Source of the DNA: a virus
Strand: one strand, 5' to 3'
Length of the DNA stretch: 25,258 bases
Virus record (IMG/VR): IMGVR_UViG_3300031463_000029
Coordinates: 1-25,258 of that record
How positions within the stretch are numbered: the stretch's first letter is position 1; every line of letters starts with the position of its first letter. The notes under the pieces are model-generated. The model had not been told where the DNA came from. It saw nothing but the letters and a program-made list of their open reading frames with translations, and ran no database searches. Below, piece after piece: positions 1 to 7,277 of the stretch. A program made the position numbers and the translations under genes.

Positions 1-101
1 CCACGAGGCGGAAGTTTTTCTGTGCCATACATCTTTTTGTGTCTGGCTCTCCTCTCTGCCTCGGTTCGTGGTTTGCCAAAACGTCTTTGACCTACAGTCA
101 T
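1..101 (-). CDS. Small basic phage protein, 3' part cut by window edge
   Basis: The visible part is 33 codons from an ATG at 101-99, reading MTVGQRRFGKPRTEAERRAR and then HKKMYGTEKLPPRG before the sequence ends. An AAAGGAG motif sits 6 bases before the ATG, which fixes the start. The protein is rich in Arg and Lys and has no membrane segment. It follows the Lys/Pro-repeat peptide by 12 bases and belongs to the leftward morphogenesis operon. Short basic proteins of this kind are common next to phage head genes, but I cannot assign a function. The C-terminus lies outside the window. Confidence 0.8.
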   Translation of the reverse strand, partial: MTVGQRRFGKPRTEAERRARHKKMYGTEKLPPR

Positions 102-113
102 TTTAACTCCTTT

Positions 114-239
114 CTATTTAATCTTTGGCAATTTAATTTTAGGAACTTTAATTTTTGGCATTCTGGGAACTTTAATCTTGGGAACTTTGATAGACGCTTT
201 GTAAGACGGCATTTTTACTGTTTTCCTTGCTCTTGTCAT
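114..239 (-). CDS. 41-aa Lys/Pro-repeat basic peptide
   Basis: A GAGGAGG site precedes the ATG at 239-237, so this short frame is very likely translated. The peptide starts MTRARKTVKMPSYKAS and the rest is a run of short P-K-I-K-V / P-R-M / P-K-I-K-L units, five in all. It has no acidic residues and no Cys. Alternating Lys and hydrophobic residues broken by Pro would suit nucleic-acid condensation inside the capsid or a modified peptide. The gene lies 10 bases downstream of the ATP-grasp gene and 12 bases upstream of the next, so the three are probably co-transcribed. Function is unknown; the repeat is seen directly, the roles are inference. Confidence 0.75.
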   Translation of the reverse strand: MTRARKTVKMPSYKASIKVPKIKVPRMPKIKVPKIKLPKIK

Positions 240-249
240 TTTTACCTCC

Positions 250-1491
250 TCAAAAATTAATACCAAACGATTTCGCTTTCTCGACCTCTTTTTGAGCTAA
301 TTCCAATCCCCCCAAAACATCGGTTTGCAGTCCATAAGCATCAACTTCATCAACAAGTTTCTTAATTTTATTATACACCTCTTTTACCGAATTTCCATCA
401 GCAATGATATTGACTACCCCCGAAAGTCCTGGCACAGCATAGTATTTATCTCCAACTTGACAATATTGTCTCATTTTAATCCACTTTTCTAACTTTCTAT
501 CAAAATCAATCACCACCCATTTTGAATTGGCGTGACTTGATTCCAAAGGCAAGCAAGCAACATAAAGAGCGGAAGGCTGGATTTCCACATCTTCTTTTTT
601 CGCCACTTTGTAAATTAACTCATCGAAGTTTTTAATCCACTCCACATAACCCGCACTGGCAGGAGCAAAGAGCCTGCTACACATATCCAAAAGATAAGCA
701 GTTCTGGTAGAGACCACCTTTGCCTCTATAGAAAATGCCCCACGGTAATCTAACTTTTTCAAAACAGGTTGCAGACCTTCTAAGATTTTTCTTAGTTGTA
801 CTGGCAGTTCTTTAAACCTAACAAACTTACCTAAGTAGGAAGCCTTTTGGATTTCAAAAGCTAAAAGCAACGGTTCAACAAACTTTTCACCATTAAAAAA
901 GCCATCACAGCCTGGCTCTACGCTTTCATCCGCTTTAATCGCATCTTCAACAATAAAATTAAATTGGTCTTTTATCGGACCATAAACGACATCTAATTCA
1001 TCTAAAAGCAGTTTCACCGATTCATAGTTCTTGGCGTGAAAGGAATCCACATCGCGCCTAAAGACATCGATTTTCACATATTTATTGGGATGAGTTTTCA
1101 GATACTCTCTCAAAGCGGTCAGTCCCTTAATTTTGACTGCATTATGTAAAGGCAATCCCGCTTTTTTAACAACCTGCTTTAACATCCAGCGATGATTTTC
1201 TAGCAATTCTCCCTTGCTAGCACCAAAAACCGTATAGCCTTTTTTTCTTAACCAGTCAGCTAAATCATTACCATAAACATCAAAGAAGACAATACAATCT
1301 GCTTCGTCTACATAGTTCCAAAAATATAATACTTTTTCTACTCCTGGTATTCCTAAACCAACAGCGTATTTTAAAAATGATGGAAAAGCATCTTGCCAAG
1401 GCGAATAATAAAATACCTGATTTTTACCATCAGCTGCTAATCTCTTAGCGTGTACAATGAAAAGATTAAAGTCATATACCAGAAACTTCAT
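250..1491 (-). CDS. ATP-grasp family ligase (PurD-like fold)
   Basis: This 413-residue protein has the layout of an ATP-grasp enzyme. Residues 1-90 form an N-terminal domain. GASKGELLENHRWMLKQ at 90-106 resembles the lid-helix region of PurD-type proteins. KYVKID at 137-142 fits the nucleotide-binding Lys strand, FIVEDAIKADE at 179-189 the Glu/ribose-binding region, and GAFSIEAKV (251-259) with YLLDMCSRL (266-274) the metal-binding strands, although the usual E-x-N-x-R appears here as D-x-C-x-R. ATP-grasp enzymes join a carboxylate to an amine or thiol through an acyl phosphate. The substrate is unknown. It starts by ATGA overlap with the upstream 43-aa gene and sits in the virion-assembly operon, so modification of a virion component or of the adjacent Lys-rich peptide is possible. 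True PurD activity is unlikely in this context. Confidence 0.7.
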   Translation of the reverse strand: MKFLVYDFNLFIVHAKRLAADGKNQVFYYSPWQDAFPSFLKYAVGLGIPGVEKVLYFWNYVDEADCIVFFDVYGNDLADWLRKKGYTVFGASKGELLENHRWMLKQVVKKAGLPLHNAVKIKGLTALREYLKTHPNKYVKIDVFRRDVDSFHAKNYESVKLLLDELDVVYGPIKDQFNFIVEDAIKADESVEPGCDGFFNGEKFVEPLLLAFEIQKASYLGKFVRFKELPVQLRKILEGLQPVLKKLDYRGAFSIEAKVVSTRTAYLLDMCSRLFAPASAGYVEWIKNFDELIYKVAKKEDVEIQPSALYVACLPLESSHANSKWVVIDFDRKLEKWIKMRQYCQVGDKYYAVPGLSGVVNIIADGNSVKEVYNKIKKLVDEVDAYGLQTDVLGGLELAQKEVEKAKSFGINF

Positions 1492-1619
1492 TTTCTCTTT
1501 TTGAAAGCCTGAATCTGTTGCAGTCTCTTTTCCGCCTCCGCTTTTGTCTTGTAGGTTCCAAGATTTTTGCCAGTGCGATGAGAAACTACCCGATACCCGC
1601 CTTTAACTTTTCTAATCAT
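1488..1619 (-). CDS. 43-aa conserved-type small phage protein
   Basis: The ATG at 1619-1617 follows an AAAGGAG site and overlaps the stop of the preceding gene as ATGA; its own stop overlaps the ATP-grasp start in the same way. The protein begins MIRKVKGGYRVVSHRTGKNL and ends in a KAEAEKRLQQIQ helix and a basic tail. A short GGYRVVSHRTGKNLGTY beta-hairpin followed by a KTKAEAEKRL helix is a pattern I recognise from small proteins near phage structural genes. No function is established. The gene is firmly locked into the operon by its two overlaps. Confidence 0.85.
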   Translation of the reverse strand: MIRKVKGGYRVVSHRTGKNLGTYKTKAEAEKRLQQIQAFKKRK

Positions 1620-1822
1620 TTTTTGCTCCTTTTACCAGCCCGTCCTATTCCTCTTTTTCCGTACTCTACCGCCAAAACCTGCTTGATCGCCTCTTTCTTA
1701 CTTTTGGGATGATAAGTAGCACGGCTGGTAGTAATCTTACCCGTCTTTTCATACTCTCTCACTAAGTCGCTAACATCTTTACTAATTGCCTTTTGTTGTT
1801 TTCTGGTTGGTTTTTTTGACAT
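1616..1822 (-). CDS. 68-aa basic protein, DUF6496-like
   Basis: I chose the ATG at 1822-1820 because GGAGAGG lies 4 bases before it; a longer frame has no such site. The protein is lysine-rich, with an N-terminal KKPTRKQQK stretch, a central helix DLVREYEKTGKI and a second segment HPKSKKEAIKQVLAVEYGKRG. The order 'short helix, G-K, K-S-(K/R)-K-x-A-I-x-x-x-L' resembles the small domain called DUF6496, found in phage and bacterial proteins of unknown function. Its start follows the stop of the 70-aa gene by one base and its stop overlaps the 43-aa gene. Confidence 0.8.
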   Translation of the reverse strand: MSKKPTRKQQKAISKDVSDLVREYEKTGKITTSRATYHPKSKKEAIKQVLAVEYGKRGIGRAGKRSKK

Positions 1823-1823
1823 T

Positions 1824-2036
1824 TTACCTCTCCTCTCCAAACTCTTCTTCAAATAACTGATCTTGCAATTCATTAACCATATCTTCGTCGCTCTGATTCA
1901 TATCAACTCCACGATAAATCGCTTCCCTAACCGTTCGTCTGTTAGCACCTACCGCTCCTGATCTAACAGCACGAATCCCATTAAAGGCTTGATGCCTTAA
2001 GGTCTCTTTCATCTTCTCTTTGTAATTATTTGGCAT
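1824..2036 (-). CDS. 70-aa small protein of unknown function
   Basis: A GGAGG site lies 5 bases before the ATG at 2036. The protein has a basic N-terminal half (MPNNYKEKMKETLRHQAF and an Arg-rich segment) and a strongly acidic C-terminal half (EDMVNELQDQLFEEEFGEE). No membrane segment or known motif is visible. This charge split could suit a protein that bridges DNA or a basic partner, but that is inference. It overlaps the end of the 29-aa gene upstream and is one base from the 68-aa gene downstream. Confidence 0.75.
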   Translation of the reverse strand: MPNNYKEKMKETLRHQAFNGIRAVRSGAVGANRRTVREAIYRGVDMNQSDEDMVNELQDQLFEEEFGEER

Positions 2037-2115
2037 TTTTCCTCCTTCTCTTTTTAGTCTTACCTTTGCTTACGACCTTCTGAAGCAAAGACGAAATTGA
2101 AGAAATGTTTAACAT
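2026..2115 (-). CDS. 29-aa basic peptide downstream of portal
   Basis: This short frame begins at an ATG preceded by AAAAGGAGT, one of the better ribosome binding sites in the operon. It starts one base after the portal stop. It reads MLNISSISSLLQKVVSKGK and then TKKRRRKNAK, a short amphipathic helix followed by a very basic tail. Its last codons overlap the start of the 70-aa gene in another frame, so it may serve mainly to couple translation. The spacing and Shine-Dalgarno support translation; function is unknown. Confidence 0.55.
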   Translation of the reverse strand: MLNISSISSLLQKVVSKGKTKKRRRKNAK

Positions 2116-2116
2116 C

Positions 2117-3865
2117 TTAACTCCTTTTAATGCTTTTTCTCGCCTTTTTTCTTTGCTTTTCCATCGTCTCCGCTCTCGCCAGCGGATTTTGCAACATCAC
2201 TTCTGGTTGTGTTAGATATTCTAAAATGTGTTGTTTCAATTCATCGGGTAGAAGTTGAAAGTCAGGTGTTTCAGTCATTGAAATATTCGTTTCCTCTTTT
2301 GTCCTTTCCAATATCTCTCCAACATTACCAAACTTAAATCCTTCCAACAAAGTTCTTTTATCAATCAATCCCGCAGAATAAAGTTCTCTCAAAGTATCTC
2401 TCTTACCCTCTTCGGTATAGGACAAAGCCGATTCAATAGACGCCTTGACTCGGAATGACTTTTTAATCACAATCGCATTTTCTCTTTCAGCCAACTCTTG
2501 TCCCAAAGGATGTTTCATACCTTCTTCACCAATCACCTTAAAGTAATCAGGTTGATCTTCATCCCCCATTCTATAAATCGTCTTTGGCAAGAGATAATTC
2601 GTCGCCGCCAAATCAATAATCTTTTCCGATAATTTTTGAACCGTATCTTGGAGATTCATAATAGGAACTCGCAGATTAGCAAAATCAGATTGCTTTAAAG
2701 ATTCTATTGCTTTATATGCCCTCACCCCTCGAGGCACTTTCCCTAAAGCGGCGGTTGAAGTTCCTGATTCCTCAACCCACTTTTCCAGATTGTTGGTATG
2801 GACAAACAAGAAGTTAGGCAAAGTGGGGATTTCCATCGGTTGAGGCGGCACAGTATCGTATTCTACAATTTCTCCATCCTCATTGACCAAACGGGAAATG
2901 GTCGCCATCTTTTGTTTGAGATACCTACCTCTTACCATTACATTGGTAAAGTTTTCAATTTGCGAAACAAAAACATCAAGAGATTTGTTCAGGGGAATCA
3001 ACTTCTCAATAAAAGCGGGCTGATAAACTGGTCCAGAAAATGGTTTATACAAAACAAAAGGATATTGATGCATATCATAAACTTCTTCCCTTAACTTCTG
3101 ACCACCAGCCACAGTGATAACCCGCATTCTAACACCGTCTTTCGTTTTCTCTTTAATCCAGGCTTCCTTAACAATGACAGTCTGAAACTCCTCATATTGT
3201 GGCTTAAAGGCGGCGAACTTATCCGATAAACGGGCTTCTTTCATTTGAGAAGCGGCTAAACGATTATCATAAACAATCTTTGAGGTGTTGCTAAAATTGG
3301 GATTGGCATCCAAATCCGCTTTGGTCATAATGGTCGTTTTAATGATATAGGGCGCTTCTTCAATGTCCTTAATATTCAAAGGCACAGCAATATCAAAAGC
3401 GTCATAAACATCAACATAGATATCGTCTTTAATGGAATCAAAACCTACTTCTAAAACGGAGTAAGGATAAATCAGAGAATACAAAACCATCTCATCTAAC
3501 AATGCCCTGATATTCCAATGTTGCCAACCTTCTTGCAAAAATTGATTCACTCTTTTGGCAACTTCATCAGCGTCTTCGGTTTGTTCATCAGGAATAATCA
3601 CCCATCGTGGTTCGGCAGATAAAATAAGATTTTGCACTCCTTCAACTTGCCTTCTCGCTTTTGGAATCGCCCTTAAAACAGTCCCTTTTGGCGGATTAAC
3701 TCTATCCACAGTTTGAGTGCTTTTTCTCCACCAAACAAAATGATTGTTTTCATAAAAAGCCCAGTTGATATACCACTGACGGGTATATCGGAAACGGGCA
3801 TCTTCTAATTGCTTCCATAAGGTTTCTACTTTGTTAACCGTATCATCGTTTGATGGTCTTGACAT
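2117..3865 (-). CDS. Phage portal protein
   Basis: The 582-residue protein has the length and layout of portals of tailed phages. It begins with a helical segment (TLWKQLEDARFRYTRQWYIN), then IPKARRQVEGVQNLILSAEP, the region where portals enter the wing domain, with repeated beta segments such as PYSVLEVGFDSIKDDIYVDV and EAPYIIKTTIMTK. A long helical part around residues 330-450 fits the stem and crown. The C-terminus is basic (EKQRKKARKSIKRS). The portal is the dodecameric ring at the DNA entry vertex; it binds the terminase during packaging and later the adaptor. The position just downstream of the large terminase is the classic order. The binding site before the ATG is weak (AGAAAG), so coupling to the upstream gene is likely. 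Confidence 0.85.
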   Translation of the reverse strand: MSRPSNDDTVNKVETLWKQLEDARFRYTRQWYINWAFYENNHFVWWRKSTQTVDRVNPPKGTVLRAIPKARRQVEGVQNLILSAEPRWVIIPDEQTEDADEVAKRVNQFLQEGWQHWNIRALLDEMVLYSLIYPYSVLEVGFDSIKDDIYVDVYDAFDIAVPLNIKDIEEAPYIIKTTIMTKADLDANPNFSNTSKIVYDNRLAASQMKEARLSDKFAAFKPQYEEFQTVIVKEAWIKEKTKDGVRMRVITVAGGQKLREEVYDMHQYPFVLYKPFSGPVYQPAFIEKLIPLNKSLDVFVSQIENFTNVMVRGRYLKQKMATISRLVNEDGEIVEYDTVPPQPMEIPTLPNFLFVHTNNLEKWVEESGTSTAALGKVPRGVRAYKAIESLKQSDFANLRVPIMNLQDTVQKLSEKIIDLAATNYLLPKTIYRMGDEDQPDYFKVIGEEGMKHPLGQELAERENAIVIKKSFRVKASIESALSYTEEGKRDTLRELYSAGLIDKRTLLEGFKFGNVGEILERTKEETNISMTETPDFQLLPDELKQHILEYLTQPEVMLQNPLARAETMEKQRKKARKSIKRS

Positions 3866-3867
3866 TG

Positions 3868-4113
3868 TTATTTCTTTCTAATCGCCTCTTCAAACTTCTC
3901 TTTATCTTCCCAAATAGGCGATTCTTCTATGGGAAGATAATCCGATTCGGAAATAGGAGTTTTTTCGGGACTTCCGCTTTTAGAAGTTAAAAGCAAGTAT
4001 TCCTCAAGATTTTTTGCCATAATTTTAGTTGTCAAGTCTTTAATCACCTTTTGGGTTTGCCACTCTTTAAACAAGAGATAAACAATGAGAAGCGAAGTTA
4101 AAATATAAATCAT
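3868..4113 (-). CDS. 81-aa single-pass membrane protein
   Basis: I place the start at the ATG at 4113-4111 rather than 24 bases upstream, because it overlaps the terminase stop as ATGA and has GAGG 5 bases before it. The first 15 residues (MIYILTSLLIVYLLF) form a membrane segment or signal anchor, followed by an amphipathic helix and a Ser/Pro/Glu-rich tail ending EKFEEAIRKK. Lying between terminase and portal, it might be a virion or assembly factor, but no family is recognised. Its stop is 2 bases before the portal start. Confidence 0.75.
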   Translation of the reverse strand: MIYILTSLLIVYLLFKEWQTQKVIKDLTTKIMAKNLEEYLLLTSKSGSPEKTPISESDYLPIEESPIWEDKEKFEEAIRKK

Positions 4114-6461
4114 ATTACCTCGTTGATCATATTCCAATAATCTTCGTCATCATATTCTCCGAACCTTAATCTTTGATAACTCCTGTTAATATCTTCTTTA
4201 ACTTCCTTCCAAAATTCATCAGTCTTTTGGTCGGCGGAATAAACCTTCCCCTCATTTTCAAGTTGCATAAACTCGGGGTGCGAAGCAATGGCGTATCTGA
4301 TTGCATCCATCATATGATTATTTTCATCCGCTGGTTCTTCTACCATTTTATCATTTTCTTTGTAAACATACAATGTAAACTCTTCCAAAGCGTTGGTGCA
4401 TCTTCTATGGATAAAAAACCTTCCCATCCGAATCAAAGCCCTTACCCTTCCAATTCCAAAAAATATCTCGTTATTAGCAGCCATAGTAGGAATGCCTTTG
4501 AGATTCAACTCGTCAATATAGCCTGGCTGGTCTTTTCCTGCGTAGATAAAACTAATTTTATTTTCAAAAACCTTATCTTTTAAAATTGAGATAATATCGG
4601 GTAAAGTCAAACCGCTTTTATAAACCTCATCAAAAAGATAAACCTGTCCATTTTCCGTAATTCCCAAAAAAGCGAGAGCGGTAGGGTCTCGGTATCCCCA
4701 GTCAACTCCGCAAATCACTTTTTGAAACTGCGGAAGATCCGAAACCACATTTCTAAAATTACCTTGATCGTCAAAAATATCCTCATAAACCAACCCTTGC
4801 ATCCTGCGAAACATCCCCTTATATTTCCTTTCAAACTCGGACAAGGGCAAAACCATCTTGGCGTGTTCATAATTTTCTTTAGGGAAGTAGGGATTATGAA
4901 CACTCTCCCATTCAACAATCTCAAAGTTTTCATAACCCAACTCTTTGCTTTTCACTTTCTGATAAATCTGTTTATACAGCCAGTTAACAGTGTTTCCACT
5001 AATACATTCTTCTCCATTACGCCTTACTAAAATCAATCCTGTAGACACAGCTACACAACCGATATAACCATCATAATCAACAATCCTTTGTTCTCTAACC
5101 ATCACCCGTTTCCTTACTCTCTCCGTGATATGAAATATAGAAGTTGTTGCCTTAATTATCCTACCTTGAATACAAGAATCCGCTTGTTTGCGTTCGGAAA
5201 TTTTAGTAGGAATACCACAAAGCATACAGACCTCTTGAAAATCCTCGGCTAGTCTTTTAGAGACTGTATAATAAGAAAATCCCTTTTTACCATTCTTTCT
5301 ATAAGAACCATCTCCCAAAATCATCCTATCTATCAAAACCATCAAATTATTTTTTCCAACAAACTTAAATTCATTGGGAATATATTTGGTGTATTTGTCC
5401 CCCAATTTTTTGAGATAACTCCAAAGTTGTTTATTAGAGCAAAGGAATAAACCTGATTTTTTATTATAACTAAACTTAAAAGGCAGTTTTTCTAAATCTG
5501 ACTTGAGAATTTCCCACTTCTTACCCTCTTTTTGAGAAATATATATTTGATATTGACCATCCTTTCCTTTTTTTCTAATCCCACCTTCTGGCAAAAACCA
5601 CCCCAAAAAAGCCAGCCAATCTTTCATATTGATTTTTATTGGTTTTGATATGCGACATTTATTCTCAACAGGAGGCAAGACAAAAAACTCCTGTTCTTGA
5701 ATTTTTGGAAATACGGCTTTAGGAATTGATAAATATCTGTTTTTCAGTTTAAAAAAATGTTCCGCAGTTTTGATATAAAATCTGTTGGAGTTTTTATACA
5801 AAATGCGATGATTAGGGGTGACCAACAAATCTATAGCGTGTCCCTTAAAATGAAACATCTTGCCTTTATATCTTTGCCAAACAATCTCTTGAGGTTTCTC
5901 AAACCAACCTTCTCCATTCTCATTACAAGCAAAAACCTCATCATCATCAGTCAACTCACCAAACTTCTTCCAACCATTCCTTGTATAAATTTCTGTTTTC
6001 TCGTCATAACAGTAAGGTGAGCTTGTGATTAAAATCCGTCCATTAGTGGCGGAAACTCGGCTCAAAACATTAACCCAAGCCCGATATTTCATCTGACCCG
6101 CTTCGTCCAACCAAACAGCGTTGGCTGTCATACCCTCAACACTATCTGGCGATTCCAAACTTCTAAAAAAGATTTTCCCTCCACTTTTTAAACGATAAAC
6201 CTGTTCCATCTTGTTATACGAACCCCAAACTCCTTCTGGCATTACTTCAAAAATCTTTTCCAGCGTAGACTGATTCAAAATCTTAAAAGACGGAGCGCCA
6301 ACCAAAAAAGTGCCTCTGGGATTTTTCTTAATTTCCTGTATTAGCCACAAAACACCGCAAAGAGTTTTACCAGCCTGAATACCCGCTATCGCAATAACAA
6401 ATCTCTTTTTGGAAAGTAAAACCTGCTTCTGATATTTATGTGGAATGATCACCCGAGGCAT
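4110..6461 (-). CDS. terL: Terminase large subunit, interrupted by an intein
   Basis: Residues 1-150 and 491-783 form a normal large terminase of 443 residues once the intein is removed. The packaging ATPase shows Walker A GIQAGKT (27-33), Walker B with catalytic Glu AVWLDEAG (115-122) and the coupling motif TSSPY (146-150). The nuclease domain starts at VICGVDWGYRDP with the metal-binding Asp 587 and ends with NNHMMDAIRYAIA. The enzyme cuts concatemeric DNA and pumps it into the prohead through the portal. The intein sits immediately after the coupling motif, where the unspliced protein cannot be active, so splicing is required. The start overlaps the upstream gene by 26 bases and has AAGGA before it. 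Confidence 0.95.
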   Translation of the reverse strand: MPRVIIPHKYQKQVLLSKKRFVIAIAGIQAGKTLCGVLWLIQEIKKNPRGTFLVGAPSFKILNQSTLEKIFEVMPEGVWGSYNKMEQVYRLKSGGKIFFRSLESPDSVEGMTANAVWLDEAGQMKYRAWVNVLSRVSATNGRILITSSPYCYDEKTEIYTRNGWKKFGELTDDDEVFACNENGEGWFEKPQEIVWQRYKGKMFHFKGHAIDLLVTPNHRILYKNSNRFYIKTAEHFFKLKNRYLSIPKAVFPKIQEQEFFVLPPVENKCRISKPIKINMKDWLAFLGWFLPEGGIRKKGKDGQYQIYISQKEGKKWEILKSDLEKLPFKFSYNKKSGLFLCSNKQLWSYLKKLGDKYTKYIPNEFKFVGKNNLMVLIDRMILGDGSYRKNGKKGFSYYTVSKRLAEDFQEVCMLCGIPTKISERKQADSCIQGRIIKATTSIFHITERVRKRVMVREQRIVDYDGYIGCVAVSTGLILVRRNGEECISGNTVNWLYKQIYQKVKSKELGYENFEIVEWESVHNPYFPKENYEHAKMVLPLSEFERKYKGMFRRMQGLVYEDIFDDQGNFRNVVSDLPQFQKVICGVDWGYRDPTALAFLGITENGQVYLFDEVYKSGLTLPDIISILKDKVFENKISFIYAGKDQPGYIDELNLKGIPTMAANNEIFFGIGRVRALIRMGRFFIHRRCTNALEEFTLYVYKENDKMVEEPADENNHMMDAIRYAIASHPEFMQLENEGKVYSADQKTDEFWKEVKEDINRSYQRLRFGEYDDEDYWNMINEVI
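4992..6011 (-). mobile_element. Intein with LAGLIDADG homing endonuclease
   Basis: Terminase residues 151-490 (340 aa) are an intein. The N-terminal splicing block begins with Cys 151 (CYDEKTEIYTRNGWKKF), block B is LVTPNHRI (Thr 215, His 218), and the C-terminal blocks are DGYIGCVAV and LVRRNGEECISGN, ending in Asn 490 before extein Thr 491. The penultimate residue is Gly where most inteins have His. Between the splicing blocks are two DOD-type endonuclease motifs, WLAFLGWFLPEGG (282-294) and VLIDRMILGDGSY (375-387), each with its acidic residue (Glu 292, Asp 384), so the endonuclease looks intact. Inteins spread by cutting intein-free terL genes at the same codon. Confidence 0.93.
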
Positions 6462-6876
6462 CGTCCATCCTTATCTCAACAGAATCCTTCCAACTTTCTT
6501 CTTTATCCTTTGATTTAATTTTACCAGTAGGTAAAATCCCCTTCATTTTCATCAGAAGTTCAATCGCTTTGATTCTAACTTGCCTTTCGGGAGCGTTGCT
6601 CGCTCCTTTTTCAAAAATCTCTTCTATCAGAGCCTCTTTTAACTTCATCTCAGCCATATTCTCATTCTCAATAAGATGGTAATTCAAAACCCGTTTCACC
6701 CTTTTTCTCCGAGACATCATCTCCCCGAGCCGACTGGCTTTTGTTCTGTCTTCTATTTCAAAAGCCCTGACCGCCGCCTCTGTTTTATTTCTCGTCTCCA
6801 GATAATATTTTAGCCACAACTTTTCATTTAGGGTAAGAAGATCTAACAAACTTTGTGGGATTTTAGAGAAGTCCAT
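6436..6876 (-). CDS. terS: Terminase small subunit candidate
   Basis: The 146-residue protein sits directly upstream of the large terminase and overlaps it by 26 bases. Residues 20-60 contain a helix-turn-helix-like segment (LETRNKTEAAVRAFEIEDRT followed by KASRLGEMMSRRKRVKRVL) of the kind seen in small terminases, where 'N-x-T-E-A-A' starts the DNA-binding unit. The middle is helical and the C-terminus is highly charged, suiting oligomerisation and contact with the large subunit. The small subunit recognises the packaging site. No Shine-Dalgarno motif precedes the ATG. A stop codon (TGA at 6894-6892) closes the frame upstream and no other start codon lies between, so this ATG is the only practical start. 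Confidence 0.75.
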   Translation of the reverse strand: MDFSKIPQSLLDLLTLNEKLWLKYYLETRNKTEAAVRAFEIEDRTKASRLGEMMSRRKRVKRVLNYHLIENENMAEMKLKEALIEEIFEKGASNAPERQVRIKAIELLMKMKGILPTGKIKSKDKEESWKDSVEIRMDDASGDHST

Positions 6877-6885
6877 AGCAGTTAT

Positions 6886-6894
6886 ATTATATCA
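6886..6894 (-). promoter_or_regulatory. Extended -10 promoter giving a near-leaderless terS message
   Basis: On the minus strand TG-A-TATAAT is a perfect extended -10 element. Its last base lies 9 bases before the ATG of the small-terminase candidate. Normal spacing would put the transcript start about 3 bases before the ATG, which agrees with the absence of a ribosome binding site there. The -35 region is poor, as is usual for extended -10 promoters. A second, stronger promoter lies about 480 bases upstream. Confidence 0.5.
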
Positions 6895-7119
6895 CTAAAA
6901 ACTTCTTCTACTAACTCTTCGACCACTTCTTTGTTGCTCCTTTAATGTAGTAATAAAGTTTTCTAACATACCTCCTCCAATATATTTATGCTTTACGCAC
7001 AGTCCACCTAAAGCCTGTCGCTCATCTCTTTTTTTGGGGTTTTTTCTCCCCAGAGATTTAGGCAATACTCTCGGAAGACCGTTTATTCTCGTATCTTCCT
7101 GCGGCTGGGTTATTGCCAT
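6895..7119 (-). CDS. Possible 74-aa (or 24-aa) small protein in the terminase leader
   Basis: A frame from ATG 7119 gives 74 basic residues beginning MAITQPQEDTRINGLP and ending TTLKEQQRSGRRVSRRSF. No ribosome binding site precedes this ATG, and it lies in the loop of a TGGGTT/AACCCA stem. An internal ATG at 6969-6967 has a strong GGAGGAGG site and would give a 24-residue peptide (MLENFITTLKEQQRSGRR plus VSRRSF). Which start is used cannot be settled from the sequence. It could be a small regulator or a leader peptide for the terminase operon. It ends 18 bases before the terS ATG. Confidence 0.4.
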   Translation of the reverse strand: MAITQPQEDTRINGLPRVLPKSLGRKNPKKRDERQALGGLCVKHKYIGGGMLENFITTLKEQQRSGRRVSRRSF

Positions 7120-7277
7120 CTCGCTACAACCCAATTGCCGATTAAGTGTGATATGCTATTACGCTCGGCTCTCCACTGGCAGCCGAAACCAGACACCTTT
7201 TATCCTATGATTTAATGGCATCCAGTCGGAGGCTCATAGGTTCGCCTACCTAACCCGACCAGTATTAGTTTTAAATT
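7120..7277. other. Structured non-coding segment upstream of the terminase genes
   Basis: This segment lies between the leftward promoter and the first terminase-side frame and has several inverted repeats. They include TCGGCT/AGCCGA (7175-7180 with 7191-7196), CCTATGA/TCATAGG (7204-7210 with 7234-7240), TAGG-TTCG-CCTA (7237-7248) and GTCGG/CCGAC (7225-7229 with 7254-7258); some overlap, so alternatives compete. Read leftward it would be the 5' leader of the terminase operon. Read rightward it could be a short RNA ending in the hairpin at 7291-7332. No tRNA or known riboswitch could be matched. Confidence 0.4.

Noticed and set aside
4173-4583. A 136-residue rightward frame inside the terminase gene
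   Set aside because: It lies wholly antisense to the well-conserved nuclease part of terL and has no ribosome binding site.
7195-7262. A tRNA-like segment containing GGTTCG
   Set aside because: The stems do not form acceptor, D, anticodon and T arms of normal size in either direction.
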